33,737 bases of DNA from an uncultured Myxococcales bacterium (GCA_903840165.1 CAIMEY010000026.1:1-33737), one strand, 5' to 3'; shown: positions 18,566 to 26,906, counted from the stretch's first letter. A program made the numbers and translations. The notes: a model not told the origin generated them from the letters alone.

Positions 18566-19582
18566 ATGAAAGCGGTGGTTCTTCGGGGCGCATTTGGCAT
18601 TGAAAACATGGTGTTGACCGACCTGCCCGACCCCATACCTGGCCCTGGCCAAGCCTTGGTGCGCATCAAGGCCGCGTCGCTCAACTACCGCGACTGGCTG
18701 ATGGTCATGGGGCGCTATAACCCCAAGCAGCCATTGCCATTTATTCCACTGTCTGACGGCGCTGGCGAGGTTGTTGCCCTAGGCCCAGGCGCCCAAGGGC
18801 TACGCATCGGCGATCGGGTGATGCCTTTATTTGCCCAAGGTTGGCTGGCTGGGCCTCCGACCAAAGACCGCTTGAGGCAAACGCTGGGTGGTCCGTTTGA
18901 TGGAGTGCTTACCGAACTAGCTGTATTTCCCTGTGAATCTCTGGTACCGATACCGACTGGACTCAGCAATGTACAGGCGGCCACCCTGCCCTGCGCGGCG
19001 CTGACGGCGTGGACGGCGCTCTTTGGGAGCAGGCGGGTACAGCCGGGCGAAACCGTGCTGGTGCAAGGGACTGGCGGCGTGTCGATCTTTGCCTTGCAGT
19101 TCGCGGTCTTGGCTGGGGCACGGGTGATCGTGACGTCGTCGAGTTCGGCCAAACTCGAACGGGCGACGGCGCTTGGAGCCTGGGCGACGATCAACTACCG
19201 GGAAACGCCGGCCTGGGGACGAAAGGCCAAGGCGCTCACAGACGGGCAAGGTGTTGATTACGTTGTTGAAGTCGGCGGCGCGGCCACTATCCAGGAGTCC
19301 CTGCAGGCGCTGGCCCCTGGCGGGCACATGGCCGTCATCGGCGTGCTGAGTGGCGGCGTTGGCACCTTGAGCTTGTTGCCGGTGCTCATGCAAGCCATTA
19401 CACTGCAAGGTGTTCTTGTCGGCCACCGCGATGGGTTCACGGCCATGAACCGCGCGATTGCCGCCCATGAGCTGCAGCCCGTCATCGACCGCGTTTGGCC
19501 GTGGCAGCAAGCGGGGCAGGCGTTGCAGTCCTTAGAGACTGCCCAACATTTTGGCAAGATTTGTCTGGACTTTGACGCGTAG
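18566..19582 (+). CDS. Zinc-independent MDR dehydrogenase / quinone-oxidoreductase-like
   Basis: A 338-residue medium-chain dehydrogenase/reductase, normal length. The GroES-like N-terminal domain has SLNYRDWLMVMGRY and SDGAGEVVALG, followed by GDRVMPLF. The nucleotide-binding domain shows GTGGVSIFALQFA and, further on, DYVVEVGG and GGHMAVIGVLSG. The structural and catalytic zinc cysteines of classical alcohol dehydrogenases are absent, which places it with NAD(P)H-dependent quinone reductase/enoyl-reductase-like members. The substrate cannot be told. The start ATG has AGGAG ten bases upstream. It follows the kinase gene by 135 bases and precedes the next gene by 123 bases, all on +, so co-transcription is possible but not evident. 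Confidence 0.9.
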   Translation: MKAVVLRGAFGIENMVLTDLPDPIPGPGQALVRIKAASLNYRDWLMVMGRYNPKQPLPFIPLSDGAGEVVALGPGAQGLRIGDRVMPLFAQGWLAGPPTKDRLRQTLGGPFDGVLTELAVFPCESLVPIPTGLSNVQAATLPCAALTAWTALFGSRRVQPGETVLVQGTGGVSIFALQFAVLAGARVIVTSSSSAKLERATALGAWATINYRETPAWGRKAKALTDGQGVDYVVEVGGAATIQESLQALAPGGHMAVIGVLSGGVGTLSLLPVLMQAITLQGVLVGHRDGFTAMNRAIAAHELQPVIDRVWPWQQAGQALQSLETAQHFGKICLDFDA

Positions 19583-19705
19583 CAGGCGTACGTGGACCAT
19601 GCCCGGCACGCAGCGAACATGGGGCTGCGCGGGTAGCGGCTTGACCGCCAAGCCCCGTCTCTCCAGCCGACTGGATTTCCCAAGCCACTGTTTGTAAGTA
19701 GGAAA

Positions 19706-21172
19706 ATGCCAGAACTGCCCCATACCTTTGTACTTTCCGACCTTCACCTGACGGAGGCCGAGCCCTTCGACCCCAAGCGACCGCACTGGAAGGCATATAA
19801 GCGCCGAGAATTCTTCATTGATGGCGACGTAGCGCAGTTGCTGCGCTGGATCGATCAGGCCAAGCTTGGACCTGCGGAATTGATTCTCAACGGTGATATC
19901 TTTGATTTCGATAACTTGCTCGCGATGCCCAAGCCGCCGCCGGACCGGCTGCACTGGCTGATGCGGCTGCGCGGGTTAGGCAGCGAAGAGTGGATGAGTT
20001 TATTCAAGATTGACACGATCATCGCCGACCATCCGGTATTTTTTGCGGCGCTGGTAGAATTCCTGTCCCCGAATCATAAGATCATATTTACCATTGGAAA
20101 TCACGATCTTGAGCTACATTGGCCTTCGGTGCAGAACCGCCTTCGCGCAGCCATCGACCCTCAAGGCGTCCACCGTGCGCAGGTGGTGTTCTGCAACTGG
20201 TTCTACATCGCCGGGGGCGACACGTTCGTCAGTCATGGCAGCCAGTACGACCCGTATTGCACCGTCCCGGACGGCATTCACCCCCTGATTTCCGTGCGCG
20301 GGCGCCCTAGGGTGCGGATTCCCTTCGGCGATCTGGCCAACAAGTACATGCTCAATGGAATGGGCTACTTCAATCCCCATGCCACGGCCAACTACATCAT
20401 GAGTGGTCGCCAATACGTCGCGTTTTTCTTCCGTTACATGGTGCGCGACCAGCCATTTCTCATTTGGACTTGGTTCTGGTCGGCGCTTGCCACGCTGCTT
20501 GCGACCCTGGCGGAGTTCTTGAGGCCGGCGATGCGCGACCCGCTGACGGTCGAGGACAAAGTCAACGCGATTGCTGAGAAATCTCAGGCAACGCCAGCGA
20601 TGGTTCGGCAGTTGGCGGCCTTGGACGTCCCCTCGGCGTGTACGCGCCCCCTGATGATCGTTCGGGAATTGTGGCTGGACCGCGGCCTGCTGTTCCTTGG
20701 CATGGTATACGCGGCGTTCCAAATCGTGCTGGCCATCAACTTCGTTTGGTCGATCAGCCCCTTGTGGACGCTGGTGCCGTTGGCCCTGCTCTTTCCGCTG
20801 TTCCTGTCCTATAGTTTTCGCGTCAAGCCGGAAACGTTTTCTGAGCCTCTGCTGACCCCGGAACGCGCGGAACTTATTCAAAAGATTACGGGAGCGCGGT
20901 TCGCCGTCCTGGGACACACGCACATGCCGGAACTCAGCGCAGTTGGCCCGCTCCTGTACTGCAACAGCGGCTTCTGGTCCCCAGCCTTTGCTGAGCCTGA
21001 ATGTAAAACACGTTTAGGAACAGAGACTTTTGCGTGGATAGCGCCGAGAGAAACAGGGGGCCGTCATGTGTCGCTTTGGCAATGGCGAGAGGGAAGCGAC
21101 CACCCAGAACCTTTTGATATGAAAGCAAAAGATCCGCCTTCGACAGCAATCGCCGCGACTCCGGCTGCGTAA
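19706..21172 (+). CDS. Membrane metallophosphoesterase, LpxH-like core
   Basis: A 488-residue calcineurin-like phosphoesterase. Motifs in order: SDLHL (Asp12, His14), NGDIFDF (Asp64), GNHDLELHW (131-134), VSHG (His177), then after a gap of about 225 residues GHTHMPE (403-409). SDLHL/GDIFDF/GNHD/GHTH is the pattern of UDP-2,3-diacylglucosamine hydrolase-like enzymes. The gap between the fourth and fifth motifs holds three hydrophobic segments (about 250-270, 327-348, 352-371), so the catalytic halves are separated in sequence by membrane-spanning helices. That is unlike soluble LpxH, so lipid A hydrolase activity is not assumed; a membrane-lipid phosphodiester or pyrophosphate substrate is plausible. 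Ribosome site TAGGAAA lies just before the ATG. The next gene starts 31 bases later. Confidence 0.88.
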   Translation: MPELPHTFVLSDLHLTEAEPFDPKRPHWKAYKRREFFIDGDVAQLLRWIDQAKLGPAELILNGDIFDFDNLLAMPKPPPDRLHWLMRLRGLGSEEWMSLFKIDTIIADHPVFFAALVEFLSPNHKIIFTIGNHDLELHWPSVQNRLRAAIDPQGVHRAQVVFCNWFYIAGGDTFVSHGSQYDPYCTVPDGIHPLISVRGRPRVRIPFGDLANKYMLNGMGYFNPHATANYIMSGRQYVAFFFRYMVRDQPFLIWTWFWSALATLLATLAEFLRPAMRDPLTVEDKVNAIAEKSQATPAMVRQLAALDVPSACTRPLMIVRELWLDRGLLFLGMVYAAFQIVLAINFVWSISPLWTLVPLALLFPLFLSYSFRVKPETFSEPLLTPERAELIQKITGARFAVLGHTHMPELSAVGPLLYCNSGFWSPAFAEPECKTRLGTETFAWIAPRETGGRHVSLWQWREGSDHPEPFDMKAKDPPSTAIAATPAA

Positions 21173-21203
21173 ACGCCTCTGCCGGCAACATGAGTGGAGC
21201 ACC

Positions 21204-22994
21204 ATGGCACGCCAGGAATTGAGCCAAGAACGCCGCGTCGGCGCTTTGCTTTTGCGGGAGGCGACCCAGCGATTGGCCCAGGGGCATCTGGCCGTGGCGC
21301 AACGGGTGGCCGAGCGGAGCCTGGAAGCCTTTGAAAAAGCGATGGATATGGACGGGATGTGCGCGGCCAGTAGCCTGGTCGGCCGAGTCCATGTGCGCGC
21401 GGGTCGCCTGGATCAGGCCCAGGATGCCTATCGTTGGAGTTTGGTGGAGGCGCAGCGCCGCGGCTTGGAAGTACGCGAATTGTCAGCGCTAACCGACCTG
21501 GGGGCCCTGGCGGAACTGCGCGGTGACTTGACCGCAGCCGTATCTACGCACCGTCAAGTGCTTGAACGGCAAAGGCAATGCGATGAGAATATCGGAATTG
21601 CCATCGCGGCGGGCAATGTCGGCAGGTTGCTGCCACGGCTGACAGCCCGCACCGACGCGGACGGGCTGCGCGACGAAGCAAGGCGGCTCCTGACCGAGGC
21701 GATGCAGCGCTTTGAACACGCCGGCAACCTCGCAGGGGTCGTGAACTGTCAGATTTGTCTAGGGGATCTTGAGCGGGCGGCGGGCGATCTGGCAGCCGCG
21801 GAAACCGCGTTCGCCCAGGCGGCGTCGTCAAGTCAAGGGCGCAACCTGTCCTTGCACGCAGCGGCGGTGCTCAACCTAGGACATGTGCTGCGCGACCGAG
21901 GCCTACACGCGCAAGCTCGTGCATTGTTTGAGCAAAGTCGCCTCGAATCCGAACAATTGGGCGATGTCCTGGGTGCCGCGCGGGCGACCTTGGCCCGGGC
22001 CATGGCAGCCGATGACACGGTGTCTCTGCCTGATCGGATAGCGGAATTTGGCGAAGTCGAGGCCTTGTTTGCCCGTATCGATCAGCCGGGCGGCCTGTGG
22101 ACAGCGCGGGTCAATCGGGCAGGTTTGCTTTGTCGTTTAGCGCGGTTACCCCAGGCCGATGCCTTGCTAGCCGACGCCCAACAGGCCATGGAGACCGCAG
22201 GCGACCGCTTGGCCATGCATGAAATTGTGCTAGGCCGTGCGGAGTTAGCGCTGACACGTGGCCTTTCGGCGGAGATGACGCGACTGCTGGCGCTGGTGCC
22301 CACGCTGCAATGCCCCCCGCGCATTCGTTTCCGCCGAGAACTCTTGGTAATTCGCGTCGCCGCCCGCAGTTTGCGCGTACAACAGGCCTATGAACAGCTG
22401 CAGACGCTGACGCCGGCCTCGGAATCCGAAAGGTTTTCCCAGGCCAGCCTGCAGTGCGAGTTGGCCGGACTCCTGGGCGATCCTAGCACCGAGAGCCAGT
22501 TGGTATCACTGCGTTTTCTCGCCCAAGACCATCCGCGCAAGCACGCGGTGGCCCTGCTGCAACAGGCTGATTTCCTGAGCTGGTGCGGACTTTGGGACGA
22601 AGCGCTGATGCTGAGCGCCCAGGCGACTGAACTCTGGCAGGCCCGAGGCGAGCCGCTGCTGTGGCTTCGGTCGCGGATGGTGACGTGGACGACGCAGCTC
22701 TTGTGCAGTCAAAACGTTGATATCGCAGAGATTATGTCGGCCATCACTATCGCTCAGTCGGCCCAAGCCGGCGACCTGCTGCCCCAACTCCAGGTGCTGC
22801 ACGCGTGTGCGCTGCGCGATGAGTCGAAGGCGCTGGCCACGTTGCCACGCTTGGACGCCTCAGCCAACGCCGCTGCGGCCCTGGTGGCGGCGCAACTGGC
22901 AGATGCGATGGGCCTAGGTGAACGGGCAAAGTACGAAGCAAATCAGCGTTTTGGCAGGGACCCGTTTGGGCCAGCTTGGTGGAAACCCAGCTAG
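21204..22994 (+). CDS. TPR-repeat protein
   Basis: A 596-residue all-helical protein with several tetratricopeptide-like repeats, for example around residues 55-90 (SSLVGRVHVRAGRLDQAQDAY), 95-130, 185-215 (CLGDLERAAGDLAAAETAF) and 220-250 (LNLGHVLRDRGLHAQARALF). No signal peptide, membrane segment or catalytic domain was seen, so it is probably a cytoplasmic scaffold. The start ATG has GGAG five bases upstream. It lies 31 bases after the membrane phosphoesterase, so the two may be co-transcribed. It converges with the calpain-like gene, and both stop codons share the palindrome CTAG at 22991-22994. Confidence 0.85.
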   Translation: MARQELSQERRVGALLLREATQRLAQGHLAVAQRVAERSLEAFEKAMDMDGMCAASSLVGRVHVRAGRLDQAQDAYRWSLVEAQRRGLEVRELSALTDLGALAELRGDLTAAVSTHRQVLERQRQCDENIGIAIAAGNVGRLLPRLTARTDADGLRDEARRLLTEAMQRFEHAGNLAGVVNCQICLGDLERAAGDLAAAETAFAQAASSSQGRNLSLHAAAVLNLGHVLRDRGLHAQARALFEQSRLESEQLGDVLGAARATLARAMAADDTVSLPDRIAEFGEVEALFARIDQPGGLWTARVNRAGLLCRLARLPQADALLADAQQAMETAGDRLAMHEIVLGRAELALTRGLSAEMTRLLALVPTLQCPPRIRFRRELLVIRVAARSLRVQQAYEQLQTLTPASESERFSQASLQCELAGLLGDPSTESQLVSLRFLAQDHPRKHAVALLQQADFLSWCGLWDEALMLSAQATELWQARGEPLLWLRSRMVTWTTQLLCSQNVDIAEIMSAITIAQSAQAGDLLPQLQVLHACALRDESKALATLPRLDASANAAAALVAAQLADAMGLGERAKYEANQRFGRDPFGPAWWKPS

Positions 22995-23965
22995 GCGCCT
23001 TGAACCACGACGTTGTCGTAAAGACGCCTGAATTCAGGCCATTTGAGCTGAAAGACGCCGCCTCCCGTCTCATTGCCCGCATCGCCGACTGCAGCTGCGT
23101 CTGCATTCCTACGGCGCTTTGCCCATGGATTCCGCAAGGTTACAATTCGATCCGTGACAGCGCCTGCCTTCTTTTCCTCGACGCCCAGAACGGTATACGC
23201 GTGCCAGCCGTAGACGCCTGCCTCCGGGTCCTTGTAGCGCGGGTCTTCTTCGCCGCCGGTGGAGGCCGTCATCGGGCGTTTCTCGTCGGAAGCCTTCTTC
23301 ATTTTGGTCCACAGCGGGTCGTTATTTCCGGCACCTTGGGTCGGCGCGCTGCGGCAAGGCTCGCCCGTCAAGGCGGTCATGACATCGCCTGAGTTGCCGC
23401 CGTTGCCAATCGCGTCGTAGCTCCCCTTCCAGGCGGCGTAGGCCTTTTCGAGTATGGACGGCCACAACTCCATGAAATCTTTTCCCTCGACCTGTTCAGT
23501 GGAGTTCGCGTAGGCTGGCCGGTCGCCATCGCTCGCCAAGTCGGCATCCACGGATTCTTGGTGCGCCGTCTTCTTGCCATCCCAGCCAACTTCATAGAAT
23601 CGAACGGTAAATGTACCGTCGCCGTTGTCCTTGATCGCCTGCTTGATGGCGTCCGGCCTGGTCCCTGCCACGGCCGCCAAGGCGGAAGCCAGGTAACAAT
23701 CGCCGATATAGCCTTGCCGAACGTCGGCGGACTGCACGCCATTGGGGCCGTACAGCTTGGCACCTCGGTCGTTCTTCTTGTAGGTGTACGCGTCGAGTTG
23801 CTTGGTCTTTTCGTCGCGCGTGAGGCCCGGATCCGGCAAATCGCGCTGACTTGGTTTGACCGGTCCAGCCGGCTTAGCAACAGCTGGTGTCCCTTGTTGG
23901 GGCGCTGGCGCGGGCTTGGGCTTGGCTGGCTTGGGCGCGCTTGGCTTGACGGCGTGGTGCGGCAT
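22991..23965 (-). CDS. Calpain-family (C2) cysteine protease
   Basis: A 324-residue protein with a complete calpain-type catalytic triad: QGYIGDCYL (oxyanion Gln84, nucleophile Cys90), GWHAYTVLG (His255) and LRNPW (Asn279). FMELWPSILEKAYA is also typical of calpain domain II. The first 45 residues are Pro/Lys/Ala-rich and look like a flexible linker. There is no signal peptide and no recognisable calcium-binding C-terminal domain; the protein ends shortly after the catalytic core with FQLKWPEFRRLY. It is expected to cleave proteins at a limited number of sites; target unknown. The ATG has GGAG six bases upstream. It follows the beta-helix gene on the same strand by 67 bases, so the two probably form an operon. 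Confidence 0.9.
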   Translation of the reverse strand: MPHHAVKPSAPKPAKPKPAPAPQQGTPAVAKPAGPVKPSQRDLPDPGLTRDEKTKQLDAYTYKKNDRGAKLYGPNGVQSADVRQGYIGDCYLASALAAVAGTRPDAIKQAIKDNGDGTFTVRFYEVGWDGKKTAHQESVDADLASDGDRPAYANSTEQVEGKDFMELWPSILEKAYAAWKGSYDAIGNGGNSGDVMTALTGEPCRSAPTQGAGNNDPLWTKMKKASDEKRPMTASTGGEEDPRYKDPEAGVYGWHAYTVLGVEEKKAGAVTDRIVTLRNPWAKRRRNADAAAVGDAGNETGGGVFQLKWPEFRRLYDNVVVQGA

Positions 23966-24032
23966 GGTGGTCTCCGTGAGGCGGGTCCGTGTCGGAAATT
24001 GATATGAAGGAACAATAGGTTAAAGGCTTGTA

Positions 24033-25052
24033 CTACAAAGATTTGGCGGAAGGGGGTGAGCTGTTGCCGCCTTGGTCGACAACGCCTGCTAGAGCGCGCC
24101 ACTGCGACGGAACTTTGCTTGATTGCAAGTGAATCACGCCTGGAATTTCAGGGCCATTGCTCAGCTCACCGTCGGCGATGCTGCAGTGCTGAAAATCGAC
24201 CGTGGGCACTCGACTTCGGGTACCGGACACGTGCACACCGACGCCGTCGCGCCCGACATTGCCCGACATCGTGGTGACCTTGACCGCGACGACAACGCCT
24301 TCGGCGATGCGCAGGGCACCGGCAAAATCGGCGGAATTATCGGCTATTATACAACGTGTCAGCTCGGCATGGACAACTTGATCGAGAAAAATAGCCCCGC
24401 CCTGCCGGGCCTGGTTGTGGTCAAGCTGGCAGCGCTCTAGCGTCAGCAGCCCAGCGCGCGCGTAGAGCGCACCGCCCCCCACCATATCCGCGCGATTGTT
24501 GGTGAATCGGCAATCGGAGACCTGAACCTTGCCCCGTCCCTGTACGCGCAAGCCGCCCCCAGCGTCGCTCTGCCCATCTTGGAGCGTCAGGCCAGCAAGT
24601 CGGATCGACAGCCCATCTTCGTCAACGCTCACAACCGCAAGCCGAGGCGGCGCCTTGAGAATTGTCTTCTCAGCACCGGCAACACCGATAAGAGTAACCG
24701 AGCGTGTCAGCGAAATTCCCCCTTCGTGTTCGCCAGCTTGCAGGCACAGCCGAGCTCCGCTGGGGGCCTTAGCCAGGGCATCGGCAAGCGCGTGACCGCC
24801 AGCTGGAACATCAATGCCTTCGCAGGCTTGGGGCGTAGTGCTACGGGCTCCAGGGTGTGTCATCGCAGTTTCCTTCGAGTTTTGCTCACGCGGGCCATGG
24901 TGTCCCGGGGTCTGCGGGCTCGGATGGGAAGCAGCTTGCGCCCCGCTGGCCCCAAGCGCACTGCTGGCACAGTACCCAGTGAAGGCGACCGCCATGGCGC
25001 GACATCGTTTGGAGAAGGCTCCTGCAACTGCCTGTTTTGGAACTGATGGCAC
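24033..25052 (-). CDS. Right-handed beta-helix (parallel repeat) protein, probably exported
   Basis: A 339-residue protein whose central part carries degenerate beta-helix coils of the pectate-lyase/NosD type: GLRVQGRGKVQVSDCRFTNN, GGALYARAGLLTLERCQLDHN, GGAIFLDQVVHAELTRC and ALRIAEGVVVAV. No catalytic polysaccharide-lyase residues are obvious, so it may be a binding or structural protein. Two starts compete. GTG 25052 (AGGGA upstream) adds a stretch with signal-peptide character (CRAMAVAF to AQA). ATG 24863 has a stronger ribosome site (GAAGGA) but would give a 276-residue protein without a signal. The longer form is given because an exported product fits the fold. It is transcribed ahead of the calpain-like gene. 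Confidence 0.75.
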   Translation of the reverse strand: MPSVPKQAVAGAFSKRCRAMAVAFTGYCASSALGASGAQAASHPSPQTPGHHGPREQNSKETAMTHPGARSTTPQACEGIDVPAGGHALADALAKAPSGARLCLQAGEHEGGISLTRSVTLIGVAGAEKTILKAPPRLAVVSVDEDGLSIRLAGLTLQDGQSDAGGGLRVQGRGKVQVSDCRFTNNRADMVGGGALYARAGLLTLERCQLDHNQARQGGAIFLDQVVHAELTRCIIADNSADFAGALRIAEGVVVAVKVTTMSGNVGRDGVGVHVSGTRSRVPTVDFQHCSIADGELSNGPEIPGVIHLQSSKVPSQWRALAGVVDQGGNSSPPSAKSL

Positions 25053-25218
25053 GGTCCCTGCATCGGAGTCCTACTCCTCCATGAGCCGCGACCTCCGCCC
25101 CCCGACGGCTGCTGCTGCGACAATTCTAGTCGCATCGACTTGGCAATGCGACCCCCGGCGCGGCCCAGCAAGGTTGAACTGGGGCCTGGGCACCCCGGGC
25201 AAGCCGACGTGGGCGCGG

Positions 25219-25247
25219 TTGACCTGCCGGCCCGCCGGATGCACAAT
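25219..25247 (+). promoter_or_regulatory. Probable promoter of tRNA-Arg
   Basis: TTGACC at 25219-25224 (5 of 6 to the -35 consensus), a 17-base spacer, and CACAAT at 25242-25247 (4 of 6 to the -10 consensus). Transcription would begin near 25254, about 23 bases before the mature tRNA 5' end. The remaining 25053-25218 spacer shows no gene. Confidence 0.6.
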
Positions 25248-25276
25248 GATGCCGTCGGTGCCTGCGGGCCCGCGAC

Positions 25277-25350
25277 GCGCGACTAGCTCAGCTGGATAGA
25301 GTGTTGGCCTCCGAAGCCAAGGGTCGCCGGTTCGAATCCGGCGTCGCGCG
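25277..25350 (+). tRNA. tRNA-Arg (anticodon CCG)
   Basis: A full cloverleaf can be drawn. The acceptor stem is GCGCGAC (25277-25283) paired with GTCGCGC (25343-25349), with discriminator G 25350. The D stem is GCTC/GAGT. The anticodon stem TTGGC/GCCAA encloses loop CTCCGAA with anticodon CCG (reads CGG). The T arm is GCCGG-TTCGAAT-CCGGC. The 3' CCA is not encoded; the next bases are CCT. The tRNA is intact although an integrase gene abuts its 3' end, so the inserted element has restored or kept the gene's 3' half. Confidence 0.95.
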
Positions 25351-26632
25351 CCTCAGAATCATTGGGTTTTTGCATGTCGGTGTAGCCCGATGTCTGGTCC
25401 GTTTTCGGTCCCGACCACAAACCAACCACAAACTCCGTGCCAGCGGGGGCGACGGCCTGCGACGGCGTAGACCGGAAGAACCGCAGCTTGTCGATCTGGT
25501 CCCTGAGGTAGCCGGGCACAAGGTGCGTGTACACGCCCGTCGTCATGCGCGGGTCGCTGTGGCGAAGAATCCGCTGCACTGCGGCCATGTCCGCGCCCGC
25601 CATCACCAGCAACGATGCACACGTATGCCGCAAGTCGTGGAAGCGCAGCTTGCGCACAACGGCCTTCGGCCATAGCTTCATGCCGTGCGTCGGGCAATGA
25701 CGCAGCTTGTCGTCGTCGGCATGCTCAGCATGACCGCAGCCCTTCTTGCGGCACACGTGCTGGTATTCCTCGACGATGCCGGCTCGGCCAAGCGCACGAC
25801 GCAGCACGTGTTCCAACTTGGTGTCCTCGCGCATCCGTTCGCCATCCTCGGTCGGGAACACGAACTTGCTACGGGACGAATCGAGAGCGGCTTGCAGGAA
25901 TGGCCGTAATTCCGTAGCCATCGGAACGACGTCTTCCTTGCCGGTCTTCGTTGTGTCGCGGCCGTGGCTGTGGCGCACGTAGATGATCCCGGACTGCATG
26001 TGGACGTCGGGCTTGGTGAGGCCGAGCAATTCGCCTTTGCGCATGCCCGTGTAGATCGCCGTTGCGAACAGCGGCCGCCAGCGCTGGTCGAGGGCGGCGA
26101 GCAACCGCGGCACTTCGTCGACCTTCAGGAAGTCCGGCTTGCGCTGCGACGTCTTCCGGCGGCGCACGTCAGCGACCGGGTTCGTGCCCTGGTAGACCTC
26201 CGACCGTTGCGCGGCGCGGATCGCGCGGTGCAGGAACATACGGATGTGGTTGCAGGTCGCGGCGGAGACTTCGATTTCCTTTTCGCGCAAGAAGACTTCG
26301 ACCTTGCCGGGAGTCAACTCAGGAAGCGCAATGGCAGCGAACGGCGTGCCGGTGAAGTGCCGCTTGACGTACGACGTGTTCGGGCCGTGGCTTGCCGTGC
26401 GCGGCGACTCGTGTTCGAGCCACCACTTCATCAGTCCCCCGACGGTCATTTGCTCAGGTACTGGCACGTGCGCCTGCCCGGGCGGCGGCACCGCGGCGCC
26501 CTCCAACTCGTGTGCGAGCCGGGTCGCCTCGGTCTTGCGCACGCCCTTCGGCAACGCCTTGTCGCGCCAACGTCCCGCCGCGTCCTTGAACTTGGCGTAG
26601 AATCTGCCGTTCTTCGAGTAGATGCTTGCCAT
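25283..26632 (-). CDS. Tyrosine recombinase / integrase
   Basis: A 449-residue site-specific integrase. An N-terminal AP2-like arm-binding region (MASIYSKNGRFYAKFKDAAG), a SAM-like core-binding domain (about 62-160) and the catalytic domain (about 165-385) are visible. Catalytic residues: Arg198 (TGMRKGE), Lys229 or Lys232, HDLRHT (His332, Arg335), His358 and nucleophile Tyr368. A Cys/His-rich insert (residues 294-316: Cys294, Cys299, His301, His304, Cys313, His316) sits before the HxxR motif and looks like a zinc-binding loop. The last 22 residues are encoded antisense to the tRNA-Arg gene, and the stop codon (25283-25285) lies inside the tRNA. The start ATG has AGGGG just upstream, six bases after the HTH gene, so the two are coupled. 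Confidence 0.95.
   Translation of the reverse strand: MASIYSKNGRFYAKFKDAAGRWRDKALPKGVRKTEATRLAHELEGAAVPPPGQAHVPVPEQMTVGGLMKWWLEHESPRTASHGPNTSYVKRHFTGTPFAAIALPELTPGKVEVFLREKEIEVSAATCNHIRMFLHRAIRAAQRSEVYQGTNPVADVRRRKTSQRKPDFLKVDEVPRLLAALDQRWRPLFATAIYTGMRKGELLGLTKPDVHMQSGIIYVRHSHGRDTTKTGKEDVVPMATELRPFLQAALDSSRSKFVFPTEDGERMREDTKLEHVLRRALGRAGIVEEYQHVCRKKGCGHAEHADDDKLRHCPTHGMKLWPKAVVRKLRFHDLRHTCASLLVMAGADMAAVQRILRHSDPRMTTGVYTHLVPGYLRDQIDKLRFFRSTPSQAVAPAGTEFVVGLWSGPKTDQTSGYTDMQKPNDSEARDAGFEPATLGFGGQHSIQLS
25301..25350. other. Probable attachment site of the integrative element (attL or attR)
   Basis: The 3' half of the tRNA-Arg gene, from the anticodon arm to the discriminator base, is the inferred crossover and identity region. 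The evidence is position: a tyrosine integrase gene lies immediately next to it and reads into it, and such integrases commonly use tRNA 3' halves. The matching copy at the other end was not found in this window, so the exact core length cannot be set and the far boundary lies beyond base 33737. Confidence 0.7.
25414..25433. repeat. Two direct 9-mers, possible integrase arm sites
   Basis: ACCACAAAC occurs at 25414-25422 and 25425-25433, an 11-base period, about 65 bases inside the element from the tRNA end and within the integrase coding tail. Helical-turn spacing close to an attachment site is what arm-type integrase or Xis binding sites look like. There are only two copies and no known consensus, so this is tentative. 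Confidence 0.3.
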
Positions 26633-26638
26633 GTTCCC

Positions 26639-26878
26639 CTACCTCGCCTTGCGGGCCGCCAACAGCGATTCCGCGGTGTTGCGCGGCACCCACTCGCCCC
26701 GCGCGTATGCCCGAACGTCTTCCGGGCGGAAGCGCACGTTCGCGCCGAGCCGCACGTGCGGCAGCAGCCCGGCTTCGACCTGCTTGTAAACCCAAGACGA
26801 GCTCATCTGCAGAATCTCCGCGACTTCGTTGACCTTGAGCAGCCGTTCGATTGGCGCCGCTTCCGCTTGCTGCTTCAT
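26639..26878 (-). CDS. AlpA/Xis-like helix-turn-helix protein
   Basis: A 79-residue DNA-binding protein of the MerR-like excisionase family (HTH_17 type): LLKVNEVAEILQMSSSWVYK is the HTH, followed by the wing VRFRPEDVRAYARG. ATG 26878 was chosen because AGGAGG lies five bases upstream; a longer open frame to 27154 adds only low-complexity residues and overlaps the neighbouring gene. In similar elements such a small protein directs excision or regulates the integrase. It ends six bases before the integrase start, so the pair is one transcription unit. Confidence 0.88.
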   Translation of the reverse strand: MKQQAEAAPIERLLKVNEVAEILQMSSSWVYKQVEAGLLPHVRLGANVRFRPEDVRAYARGEWVPRNTAESLLAARKAR

Positions 26879-26906
26879 CTCTGCCTCCTGCGGGCAGCAG
26901 CCCGCG

